Shown here: in pieces, positions 55,765 through 64,000 of the stretch
How the letters are laid out: the number at the start of each line of letters is the position of its first letter
Numbering within the stretch: the stretch's first letter is position 1
Source of the DNA: RPQJ01 sp963696545
Lineage (GTDB): Bacteria > Pseudomonadota > Gammaproteobacteria > Steroidobacterales > Steroidobacteraceae
Length of the DNA: 64,000 bases
Direction of reading: 5' to 3'
NCBI GenBank assembly: GCA_963696545.1
Contig: CAVOKQ010000013.1
Location: forward strand, 1 to 64,000
Program-made: the position numbers and the translations under genes
The notes under the pieces: model-generated
Told to the model about the DNA's origin: nothing
Databases searched by the model: none
The model's input: the letters and a program-made list of their open reading frames with translations, nothing else

Positions 55765-58700
55765 TCAGCGGTAGGTCACCGTGTCGCGCGGCAGGCTCCG
55801 CGCCCGCCTGCCTTCATCCTTGTAGCGCACCTGGCGCGCGCCACCGGCCGAGCCGGGTCCGCCGTCCGCCGTCGCTGCCGCAGCCGGTGGCACTTCGATC
55901 GCCGGCAGCGCGGCACCCTGCAGCGCCGTATTGAGCGGCGGCAGGTCGCTGACAGCAGTGAATCGAACTGCTTGCGGGTGTCCTCGAACTCCGCCTGCAG
56001 TACGTCGATGCGCTCGAGCTGGTAGGCGGCCGGGGCGCCGTCATAGCTCAGGATCGCGCCGTATAGCTTGTCGGTGTGCTCGCGCAGGCGTTCCTCGCCG
56101 GTGATCGCGCCGCCCTCGGTGGTCGCGACGATGCGCTTGCGCACGGCGTCGACCTTGCCCTCGAGGTCCGCGACCTGCTTCTGCAGCGCCGGCGACGTCG
56201 GCCGCCTTCTGCCGCTCGCCGAGCTGGCCGCGTACCGCCTGGATGCGGTCCATCAGCGCGCTCTCCTCGCCGAAGAGCGTGCGCACGCGCATCGCTGCGT
56301 CGTACTGCAGCTTCCGATCCGCGACCGTATAGGTCGCCCGCCGGTCGAGCTCCACCGGCACCTTCGTCTCGTACACCTCGCCGCCCTTCGTCATGCGCAC
56401 GGTGTACGTGCCCGGCAGCACGGGCACGCCCTGGGTGCCTGCACCAGCGAGCTGCACCGCCGGCGGCACGCGCGGCGGCTTCGTGCGCATGGACCAGACG
56501 ACCCGATTGAGGCCCCGACGCGGGCTCGCGGGCAACTCGTCGATGACCTTGCCGTCAGGGTCCAGCACCTCGATCTTCAGCTTGCCGAACAGGTGCCGCG
56601 ACTTCTGGTAGTAATTGATCACCGCGCCGTCGACCGGGTTGTCGCCGACGAACACAGCCGAGCCGTTCGCCCAGCCGCCCGGGCCACTGATGCGCTGCTG
56701 CGCCGGGCGCCCGGCGACGAAAGCAGCCTGCTTCTGCAGCAACTCGGGAGTGAGGCTGCGCAGCGGCGTGATGTCGTCGACGATCCAGATGCCGCGCCCG
56801 TGCGTGCCGAGCACGAGGTCGTTGTCGCGCGGGTGCACAGCGAGGTCGCGCACGGCGACCGCGGGGAATTTCTCGGACTTGAACTCGGCCCAGCTGCGGC
56901 CGCCGTCGATCGAGATCCACAGCCCGAACTCGGTGCCGAGGAACAGCAGGTCCGGTCGCTGCGTGTCTTCGCGGATCACGTGGGCGTAGCCGCGCACGCC
57001 CTTCGAGTTCGCGGCGGTCAGCAGTGGCTGCCAGGACTTGCCGTAGTCGCGCGTCACGTAGAGGTAGGGTGCGAAGTCGCCGAATGTATGGCGATCGAAC
57101 GCCGCGTACGCGGTGGCCGCATCGTGCCGGCTCGCTTCGACCCAGCTGACCCAGGACGCCTTCGGCAGCGCGCCCTTGCCCTTGTGCAGCTGCTCGATCG
57201 TGTTGGTCCAGGACTTGCCGCCGTCGCGCGTGAGCTGCACGTTGCCGTCGTCGGTGCCCACCCAGATCGTGCCGGCCGACTTCGGCGACTCGCTGATCGA
57301 GTAGATCGTCGTGTGCATCTCGGCCGCGGAGTTGTCCACGGTCACGCCGCCCGACTTCTCCTGCTGCTGCTTCTGTGGGTCGTTGGTCGTCAGGTCCGGC
57401 GAGATACGGTCCCAGGTCTGGCCGTGGTCGCGCGTGCGGAACAGGAACTGCGAGCCGATGTAGAGCGTGCCTTTCTCATTCGGCGACACGTGCAGCGGCG
57501 TATTCCAGTTGAACCGCAGCTTCTCTCCCGCACGGGCCATTGGCTGGATATCGCGCGCCTGGTGCGTGTGGCGGTTGATGCGCGAGATGTTGCCGCCCTG
57601 GTACTCGGCGTACACATAGTCCCGGTCTGCCGGATCGCTGAACATCCAGAAGCCATCGCCGCCGTACATGTTCTCCCAGCGGCTGTTGGTGATGCCGCCC
57701 GGGTACGCCGAGTCGCCGATCCAGCTCGAGTTGTCCTGCAGGCCGCCATAGACCTGGTACGGGTCCTGCTCGTCGAGGCTCACATGGTAGAACTGCGAAA
57801 TCGGCAGGTTCTCACCCTTCCACCAGCGGTTGCCGCCGTCATAGCTCTGCCAGAGCCCGCCGTCGTCGCCGCTGATCACGTGCCTCGTATTGCCGGGATT
57901 CACCCACACGGCGTGGATGTCGCCGTGCATGCCCTGGAAGCCGCCCACGACGCTGAAGCTCTTGCCGCCGTCCTCGGATAGGATCAGGTTGCCGTCGTCC
58001 TTGTAAACGCGGTCGGCGTTCTTCGGATCAACGGTCATGCGCGCGAAATAGAAAGGGCGCCAGACCATCCACTGGCTCCTGTCCCGCGCTTCCCAGGTGC
58101 GGCCGCCGTCCGAACTGACGTAAAGCGCGCTCGCGGTGGACTCGACGAACGCGTAGACACGGCTCGAGTCGCTGGGCGCGACGTTGACGGCGATGCGGCC
58201 ATAAGGCTTCTTTGCGAAGCCGGCGTTCGCCTCGGGGGTGATCTCGGTCCAGGTGCGGCCGCCGTCGCGCGTGACCATCAAAGCGCTTGCGGACGGCGCG
58301 TCCGGGCCATCGCCGCCGGAGCGGAACGTCCAGCCCTTGCGCCGGAAGTCCCACAGCGCGGCGTACATCACGTCCGGGTTCTTCGCGTCCATGCTCAAGC
58401 TCGCGCAACCCGTCGAGAGGTTGCCGCCCTTCAGCACCTGTTGCCAGGTCGTGCCTCCATCGACGGTCTTGTATACGCCGCGCTCGGCCGAGTCGCTCCA
58501 CAGCCGGCCCGTGACGCACGCATACACGGTGGCGCTGTTGCGCGGATCGATCACGATGTCGGTGATGCGCTCCGAGTTCGGCAGGCCGACGTTCTTCCAC
58601 GTGTCGCCGCCGTCCGTGGTCTTGTAGATGCCGTCGCCGATCGAGACGCTGTTGCGCGTCCAGGCCTCGCCGGTGCCGACCCACACCGTGTTCGGGTCGC

Positions 58701-59004
58701 GCTGGTCGATGCGCACCGCGCCGATCGACTGCACCGGCTGGTCGTCGAACACTGGCTCGAACGTCGTGCCGCCGTCGAGCGACTTCCAGACACCACCGCT
58801 CGCCGCACCCACCCAGAGCGTGAGCTTGCCGTCCGGCATGTTGATTGCGTCCAGCGATGCGATGCGACCGCTCATCGCGGCCGAGCCGATGTTGCGTACT
58901 CCGAGGCCGGAGATCGTGCTGGCGTCGAATGCCGTAGCGGCGGTCTCGGCAAGGGCAGTGGAGCCAGCGAGCAGCGCCACGGTGATCAGGATCTTGCGGG
59001 TCAT
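55765..59004 (-). CDS. Exported BNR/sortilin-like repeat protein, two frameshifts
   Basis: About 1080 residues joined. After a signal peptide (ITVALLAGSTALAE) come many BNR/Asp-box repeats, each of the form S-x-D-G-G-x-T-W (SLDGGTTF, TTDGGDTW, TVDGGTTW, TRDGGRTW, SSDGGRTW, TRDGGKSW, SIDGGRSW). They predict a large VPS10/sortilin-like ten-bladed propeller or two seven-bladed ones. A C-terminal 300 residues carry beta-sandwich and coiled-coil sequence. Frames change near 56195 (then PALQKQVADLEGKVDA) and 55952 (then DLPPLNTALQ), with the true end at 55765. Substrate unknown; often annotated as glycosyl hydrolase without proof. It lies 9 bases after the upstream gene. Confidence 0.82.
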
Positions 59005-59013
59005 GGCGCGGCC

Positions 59014-59754
59014 TCAGTTCTTTGCCGTTACGGGGAACGAGAAATAGCCAGGCTCGAACTTCACGTTCACCTCGACCTTGTCGTACTGGACCTTCGCCGG
59101 GTCGCCGTCACCCTTGCGGCCGCTCGCGAGCGCGAACGGCCAGTACACGCCTTCGACCTTCTCGTACTCGCCGAGGTCCGTGACGATCGTGCGCTTCACG
59201 CCGCGCACCGTGCGCTGGCTCTCGATGCGGATCTCGAGGAAATAGTCCGGGTCGAGATAGACGTAGCGCACGTCGCCCGACTTGCCGGTCAGCTTCAGCT
59301 TGTGCGCCGCCGTGCCGTCGATGTCCTCGGTGCCGAGGTACTCGAGCTTGTCACCGCGCTGCCGGTAGCCCGCCAGCGGGCCGCCGATCTCTGCATTCTC
59401 GATCAGTCCCTTCAGGTCGTCGGCCGGCATCCGCTCGGGATCCTTGCGGCCGCCGAACGGGTCGATCTTCCAGCCCTCCTTGCCGTCGTACGCCTCGACC
59501 TGCGTCAGCCCCTGCAGGCTCGCCTCCTCGCGAATCGAGCCGGGTCGCTGGCTCGCATCCATGACCGCGAGCACGAACTGCCCGCCGTTAATCGAGAGCT
59601 TGCCGCTGCGGCGCACGCTCTGCACTGCGTCGAGCGCGGCCGCGCCGCCCTTGGCCGCGATGTTCTTCGCCGCGAGTTCCTCGGCGGTGATTGCCTGCGC
59701 CTGCGCGGCGAGGCCGAGCAGCAGCGTGAACAAGGTCAATTGCGTACGGGTCAT
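59014..59754 (-). CDS. Periplasmic LolA/LolB-like (outer-membrane lipoprotein-sorting family) protein
   Basis: 246 residues with signal peptide (LFTLLLGLAAQAQA). The sequence AEELAAKNIAAKGGAAALDAV followed by IENAEIGGPLAGYRQRGDKLEYLGTEDIDG and YVYLDPDYFLEIRIES matches the family of half-barrel proteins related to LolA, which bind lipids or hydrophobic ligands in the periplasm. A role beside the BNR-repeat protein is inferred from the tight spacing. ATG 59754 is chosen for the signal peptide. Confidence 0.8.
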   Translation of the reverse strand: MTRTQLTLFTLLLGLAAQAQAITAEELAAKNIAAKGGAAALDAVQSVRRSGKLSINGGQFVLAVMDASQRPGSIREEASLQGLTQVEAYDGKEGWKIDPFGGRKDPERMPADDLKGLIENAEIGGPLAGYRQRGDKLEYLGTEDIDGTAAHKLKLTGKSGDVRYVYLDPDYFLEIRIESQRTVRGVKRTIVTDLGEYEKVEGVYWPFALASGRKGDGDPAKVQYDKVEVNVKFEPGYFSFPVTAKN

Positions 59755-59836
59755 GGACGCTCCACTTGGGCTTGAACGGTATCGCGCCCGGGACGGGTGG
59801 AGTCCACAAGGCGCGGGGTGCGAGATTAACATCCTG

Positions 59837-61585
59837 TCACCATGACCAGTCGCGGCTCGACGCCCGGCAGCCACCGCCGTCCCGTCCCGTCCAGGCTCGG
59901 CCGCGCACGAACCGGCCGGGCTTCGCGCCGGTCGGTACGCCTGCCTTCAGCGCCAGCGTGCCGTTGACCAGCACTTCGGAGACTCCAGTCGAGTACTGGT
60001 GCGGCTTCTCGAACGTCGCGTGGTCCTGGATCGTCTTCGGGTCGAGCACGACGACGTCGGCGAAGTAGCCTTTCTTCAGCTGACCGCGCTCGGCAAGCGA
60101 CAGGTTCTGCGCAGGCAGCGCACTAAGGCGCCGCACCGCTTCCTCCAGCGTCATCACGCGTTCGTCGCGTACATAACGAGCCAGCACGCGCGAGAAGTTG
60201 CCGTAGGCGCGCGGATGCGGATTCGACAGCAGGAACACCCCTTCGGGCGCCATCGCCTCGGCGTCCGAGCCGAAGCTCATCCACGGCAGCGCGACCTGCC
60301 GGCGCACGTTGTCCTCGGACATCAGCATGTAGGCCGTGCCGACGCGCGAGCCGTCCTCGATCACGAGATCAATCGCCGCATCCTCGGGCGACACGCCGCG
60401 TTCCTTCGCCACCGACGCGAGCGTGCGGCCCGTGAGCGGCTTCAGCTTCGGGTTCTTGAAGCTGAGCAGCAGCGTCTGGTCCGCGCCGGCGTGACCCAGC
60501 AGGTTTTCCCAGTCCGGCGAGGGGTTGCGCATCTCGGCGAGCACGCGTGCGCGGATCGCAGGGTCCTTCAGCCGCTCGATCCAAGCCTCGAGGCCGCCGT
60601 CCTGTACCCAGGTCGGCATTGCGGCATTGAGGCCCGTGGCGCCGCCGATGTAGGTGTACATGTCCGCCGTGATGCGCACGCCGGAGCGGCGCGCTTCCTC
60701 GATCATCGCGACGACCTGGTCGAGCTTGTTCCAGTTGGCGCGCCCCGCGAGCTTCAGGTGGTAGATCTCGGCCGGCGCGCCCGAGGCACGCGCGATGTCG
60801 ATGGTCTCCTGCACCGACTCGACGAGCCGGTCGCCTTCGCTGCGCATGTGCGTGATGTACATGCCGCCGCAGCGCCCGGCCTCCGTGACCAGTGCGATCA
60901 GCTCCGGCGTCTTCGCATAGGTCGCAGGCGCATAGATCAGCGAAGAGCCCACGCCGACCGCGCCTTCCTCCATCGCCTGGCGCACCAGGCCCTGCATCTC
61001 GACGAGTTGCTCCGGTGTGGGCTGCACGTCCTTCTCGCCGAGCACGTACTCCCGCGCCGTGGTCGCGCCGACGAACGAGGCCACGTTCTGCGCCACGCCG
61101 CGCGCCTCGAGCTTCGCCAGGTACTCGCCGAGCGTCGTCCAGTCGACCGGGTAATGCACGTCGACCTGGCGCCGGACCGCGAGCTCGCGCATGTGCTCGT
61201 TCAGCGGTCCCATCGACCAGCCTTCACCCATCACCTGCAGCGTCACGCCCTGGCGCAGCTCGCTCTGGCCCAGTCCGTCCTGGATCAGTGATTCGTTGGA
61301 CCAGGACAGCATGTTGACGAAGCCGGGCGTCACCGCCTTGCCACGGGCGTCGATCTCCGTGCGACCGCGCGAGCCGCGGGGCTTCCCGACGTACGTGATC
61401 CGGTCGCCGTCGATCGCGACTTCGCCGGCATAGGGCTTGCCGCCGCTGCCGTCGTAGATCGTGCCGCCGCGGATCACGACGTCGTGGCGTGCGGCGGAAA
61501 GGGCCGGTCCCGCGACAAGCAACGTCAGGGCGGCGATGCCGGCCGCGCACAGTGCCGAGGCCCGGACGTAACAGGGTTGCAGCAT
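59837..61585 (-). CDS. D-aminoacylase-like exported amidohydrolase lacking the His-x-His pair
   Basis: 582 residues from ATG 61585 with signal peptide. The layout is that of N-acyl-D-amino-acid deacylases: VVIRGGTIYDGSGGKPYAGEVAIDGDRI, VTPGFVNMLSWSN, GVGSSLIYAPATYAKTPELIAL, YITHMRSEGDRL, and GYFADVVVLDPKTIQDHATF at the end. At the place where the family normally has His-x-His after PGF, this protein has Asn91-Met-Leu, a variation seen in a subgroup. A mononuclear metal site using the remaining Cys/His/Asp residues is possible. Likely substrate is an N-acyl amino acid or peptide. Confidence 0.85.
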   Translation of the reverse strand: MLQPCYVRASALCAAGIAALTLLVAGPALSAARHDVVIRGGTIYDGSGGKPYAGEVAIDGDRITYVGKPRGSRGRTEIDARGKAVTPGFVNMLSWSNESLIQDGLGQSELRQGVTLQVMGEGWSMGPLNEHMRELAVRRQVDVHYPVDWTTLGEYLAKLEARGVAQNVASFVGATTAREYVLGEKDVQPTPEQLVEMQGLVRQAMEEGAVGVGSSLIYAPATYAKTPELIALVTEAGRCGGMYITHMRSEGDRLVESVQETIDIARASGAPAEIYHLKLAGRANWNKLDQVVAMIEEARRSGVRITADMYTYIGGATGLNAAMPTWVQDGGLEAWIERLKDPAIRARVLAEMRNPSPDWENLLGHAGADQTLLLSFKNPKLKPLTGRTLASVAKERGVSPEDAAIDLVIEDGSRVGTAYMLMSEDNVRRQVALPWMSFGSDAEAMAPEGVFLLSNPHPRAYGNFSRVLARYVRDERVMTLEEAVRRLSALPAQNLSLAERGQLKKGYFADVVVLDPKTIQDHATFEKPHQYSTGVSEVLVNGTLALKAGVPTGAKPGRFVRGRAWTGRDGGGCRASSRDWSW

Positions 61586-61656
61586 GTATTTCCCGCGCTT
61601 GCGTGGACTGGATCGCCGGATGATAGCGGCTAGACTCCACGCAGGAGGACCCTTCG

Positions 61657-62364
61657 ATGCCCATGACCGAACCGCTGTTCCAGCAGGACGCCTACCTTCG
61701 CGAATGCAGGGCGCGCGTGATCGAGGTACTCGAGGCCGGCGTGGTTCTCGACCGAACGGTCTTCTATCCACTCGGCGGCGGGCAGCCCGGCGACACCGGC
61801 GCTCTCCGATCGAAGGACGGGCGCGAATGGCGGGTGCAAGACACCCGCAAAGGGGAGGGTGGCCGCATCGTGCACGTGATTGCCGCCGGCGACCCGCCGC
61901 CCGAGGTCGGGTCCGAGGTCGAGGCGCGGCTCGACTGGGAGCGGCGTCATGCGCACATGCGCATGCACAGTTGCCTGCACTTGCTCGGGTCGGTGTTGCG
62001 GTTCGGCGTCACCGGGGGCCAGATCACTGCGGACAAGGGCCGGCTCGACTTCGACACGCAGGAAGAGATCGACCCGGTCCAGGTGACTGCCGCGGTCAAC
62101 GCGCTGATCGAGGCCGACCACGCCACCCGGTCGACCTGGATCACCGACGAGGAACTCGACCGCCAGCCCGGGCTCGTCCGGACCATGTCCGTGCAGCCGC
62201 CCCGCGGGGTCGGCAGGATCCGGCTGCTGGAGATCCCCGGGGTGGACCTGCAGCCTTGCGGCGGCACGCACGTCGCCCGGACCGGCGAAATCGGCCGGGT
62301 CGCGGTGACCCGGGTCGAAAACAAGGGGCGGCACAACCGGCGGGTATACATAAGCTTCACGTGA
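61657..62364 (+). CDS. Alanyl-tRNA editing protein AlaX
   Basis: 235 residues, free-standing editing domain that hydrolyses Ser-tRNA-Ala (or Gly-tRNA-Ala). The zinc ligands are visible: HMRMH (His100, His104) and CGGTHV near residue 207. The N-terminal segment VFYPLGGGQPGDTG is the glycine-rich beta domain of AlaX-M types. GGAGG precedes the ATG at 61657. Divergent from the D-aminoacylase-like gene. Confidence 0.9.
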   Translation: MPMTEPLFQQDAYLRECRARVIEVLEAGVVLDRTVFYPLGGGQPGDTGALRSKDGREWRVQDTRKGEGGRIVHVIAAGDPPPEVGSEVEARLDWERRHAHMRMHSCLHLLGSVLRFGVTGGQITADKGRLDFDTQEEIDPVQVTAAVNALIEADHATRSTWITDEELDRQPGLVRTMSVQPPRGVGRIRLLEIPGVDLQPCGGTHVARTGEIGRVAVTRVENKGRHNRRVYISFT

Positions 62365-62390
62365 CCCCCTCCGGACCGGGGGTCCGGGGG
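62365..62390 (+). terminator. GC hairpin after the AlaX gene
   Basis: CCCTCCGGACC pairs with GGTCCGGGGG around a short loop, directly behind the stop. There is no T run. It may separate AlaX from the next operon. Confidence 0.5.
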
Positions 62391-62466
62391 CAAATGGACG
62401 GCCGATGCGTTACCATTCGCCGTTCCAACCGATGATCCGCGGGCTGCGGGACTGGATAAAACTGGG

Positions 62467-63069
62467 ATGGCGCCCGGCACGGCATCAGGACAACGCAGGG
62501 GCGTGGCGACGATCAGGGGCGCGGACTTCACCACGGTGCCGAACCTGGTCTCCCTCGCGCGCATCGTCGGCGTATCCGCCGCGGTCCTGCTCTATTTCGC
62601 GGGCTACCCGCGAGTGACCGTAGTGCTCGGCACGCTGGCCTGCCTGACCGACCACCTGGACGGTTACCTCGCCCGCCGCCTGAACCAGGAGACCGCATTG
62701 GGAGCGATGCTGGACCAAGCCGCCGACAGCTTCACGACCGCGATCGCGCTCGCGATGCTGGTGATCGCAGGCGGATTTCCGTTCGTCTTCCTGCTGGTGT
62801 TCCTGGCCCGCGAGTTCTGGGTGGCCACGGTCCGGCGCTTCGCGGCCATGGGCGGCGTGGAGATTCCGTCGCACGGCTCCGGCAAGTTCGCCACCGCGTT
62901 CATCTACTGGGCGTTGCTGCTGATGGCGGTGGCCCTGATGTTCGACGTGCCGGAGACGACCGCGGCCTGGCTGAAGCCACTGGCGTTCGCGAGCATGGGC
63001 GCCGGCCTGCTGCTCAGCTGCCTCGCCGGGTGGCGCTATACCCGCGCGCTCGTCGGGAGTGCCGCATGA
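62467..63069 (+). CDS. CDP-alcohol phosphatidyltransferase family protein
   Basis: 200 residues (GTG 62503 is a possible later start) with about five membrane helices. The catalytic motif D-x2-D-G-x2-A-R-x8-G-x3-D-x3-D is complete: Asp62, Asp65, Gly66, Ala69, Arg70, Gly79, Asp83, Asp87. Members join a CDP- or CMP-activated group to an alcohol, as in phosphatidylglycerophosphate synthase (PgsA). Here the ATGA overlap with an AEP-transaminase-like gene raises the chance of a phosphonolipid enzyme that uses CMP-aminoethylphosphonate. A PgsA role is the alternative. Confidence 0.87.
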   Translation: MAPGTASGQRRGVATIRGADFTTVPNLVSLARIVGVSAAVLLYFAGYPRVTVVLGTLACLTDHLDGYLARRLNQETALGAMLDQAADSFTTAIALAMLVIAGGFPFVFLLVFLAREFWVATVRRFAAMGGVEIPSHGSGKFATAFIYWALLLMAVALMFDVPETTAAWLKPLAFASMGAGLLLSCLAGWRYTRALVGSAA

Positions 63070-64000
63070 CGCCCCCGATCGTTCGGGCGCGAACCGACGT
63101 GCTGCTCTGTCCCGGGCCGGTGATGCTGTCGCCCGGCGTCAGGAAGGCGCTCGGCCAGTGCGACGTCGGCCACCGTGACGCGCGCTTCTCGCAGATCGTT
63201 TCCCGGCTGCGCCGTAATTGCGCGACGCTGCTCGGCGCCGGCGGCGAGCACAGCGTGCTGTTCATCACCGGGCCGGCGACGGCAGGCATCGAGGCCGCGT
63301 GCGCATCGTTGTTCCCGGAGGCCGGGACGGTCGTCGTTCCAGTGAACGGCACGTTCGGGGAGCGCATCCTGCAGATCCTCCAGGTGCACGGCATTGCGTG
63401 CCTGCCGGTCGATTTCGGGTTCGGGCAGCCATTCGACCTCGCGCGGATCGAGGCAGCGCTCGCATCGAGCGGGGCAACGCGGGTTGCGGCCGTCGCGATG
63501 ACGCACCACGAGACATCCTGCGGCCTCGTGAATCCCGTGGCCGCCGTCTGCGAGATCGCAAAGCGCCACGGCCTGCGCACGTTCGTCGATGCGACATCGA
63601 GCGCCGGGGCCGAGGACCTGCACGTGACCCGGGACCGCATCGACGTCTGCGTCACGTCGTCCGGCAAGTGCCTGCACGGCGCGCCGGGCATCGCGCTCGT
63701 CTGCGTGCGTCGCGACTGGCTCGCCGAACGGACGGAAGTCCGCCCGCGGACGTTCTCGCTCGACCTGCGCCGCTATCACGACCAGCTCGAGCTGAACTCG
63801 CAGACACCGTTCACGCCCGCGGTGCCCGCGTTCCTCGCGCTGGACCGCGCGCTCGAGGAGTTGCTCGAGCAGGGTGGCGTTGCTGAGCGCCGCCGCCAGT
63901 ACCTGCGGCGCCGTGCGTACCTTGCCCAGGGGCTCACGCGTCTCGGCCTGTCGCTGCTGCGCCTGCCCGCGGGCAGCGAAGCGTGCTCGATCCTCACCGT
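63066..64000 (+). CDS. Class V aminotransferase, 2-aminoethylphosphonate transaminase-like, cut by window end
   Basis: The first 311 residues are present; the frame is open to the window edge. Opening LLCPGPVMLSPGVRKALGQ and DVGHRDARF match the AEP-pyruvate/alanine-glyoxylate transaminase group. TGPATAGIEAACASLF, HHETSCGLVNPV, and the PLP-binding TSSGKCLHGAPGIALV with Lys201 are conserved. These enzymes interconvert 2-aminoethylphosphonate and phosphonoacetaldehyde. The ATG lies in the stop of the phosphatidyltransferase (ATGA), so the two are coupled. The specificity (AEP or other small amines) is not proven. Confidence 0.85.
   Translation, partial: MTPPIVRARTDVLLCPGPVMLSPGVRKALGQCDVGHRDARFSQIVSRLRRNCATLLGAGGEHSVLFITGPATAGIEAACASLFPEAGTVVVPVNGTFGERILQILQVHGIACLPVDFGFGQPFDLARIEAALASSGATRVAAVAMTHHETSCGLVNPVAAVCEIAKRHGLRTFVDATSSAGAEDLHVTRDRIDVCVTSSGKCLHGAPGIALVCVRRDWLAERTEVRPRTFSLDLRRYHDQLELNSQTPFTPAVPAFLALDRALEELLEQGGVAERRRQYLRRRAYLAQGLTRLGLSLLRLPAGSEACSILT

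Overview
The window is GC-rich chromosomal DNA (about two thirds G+C by eye), densely packed with genes on both strands. The gene content points to a Gammaproteobacterium: groESL behind a CIRCE element, glnE, KDO transferase beside KDO kinase, a YgbA-type protein, SlyX, TolC and DsbD. The mix fits the Steroidobacterales/Xanthomonadales side of the class. That placement is inference from gene content only. I found no rRNA, tRNA, CRISPR array or prophage.

Layout. 66-2963: a thioredoxin/DsbD redox pair. 3249-5414: groES-groL with promoter, CIRCE operator and terminator. 5354-6437: a REP-associated tyrosine transposase (RAYT) between inverted copies of a short hairpin repeat. 6448-11430: a quinoprotein locus in which a PQQ dehydrogenase carries a C-terminal domain resembling diacetylphloroglucinol (DAPG) hydrolase and faces a cytochrome c-linked, PVA-dehydrogenase-like quinoprotein. 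11563-15933: small transporters, a sterol-desaturase-family protein, thioesterase, Raf-kinase-inhibitor-like protein and YgbA. 16235-17409: a probable toxin-antitoxin pair of unusual composition (DinJ-type antitoxin plus nucleotidyltransferase-like partner). 17406-24029: nitroreductase, two MFS transporters, apt and glnE. 24054-30039: lipopolysaccharide core genes (heptosyltransferase-like, kdkA, waaA) with tolC and pcm. 30258-38280: a GGDEF/EAL protein, ohr, MOSC, glutathione transferases and a cardiolipin synthase operon. 38295-41551: arginine/ornithine catabolism (ornithine cyclodeaminase, arginase) flanked by Lrp-type and AraC-type regulators. 41739-59754: envelope and secreted proteins, an arylsulfatase, amidohydrolase, OPT transporter, phospholipase D-like protein and BNR-repeat protein. 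59837-64000: D-aminoacylase-like protein, AlaX editing protein, and a translationally coupled CDP-alcohol phosphatidyltransferase/aminotransferase pair cut by the window edge.

Two features run through the window. (1) A palindromic repeat with core GGTGCCAGGCACC sits at gene ends near 11991, 13255 and 24020. At 13255 and 24020 it supplies the final Lys-stop codons of the genes it touches. (2) Eleven genes are split by single-base-scale frameshifts, about 21 in total, while codon usage and family similarity continue on the other side. This looks more like sequence error than gene decay, and I annotate these genes across the breaks.

The most interesting candidates are the dehydrogenase/DAPG-hydrolase fusion as a possible oxidise-then-cleave C-C bond module, the DinJ/nucleotidyltransferase pair with a probably leaderless transcript, the phosphatidyltransferase/AEP-transaminase-like pair as the left end of a possible phosphonolipid locus, and a perfect 41-bp inverted repeat at 49274-49404.
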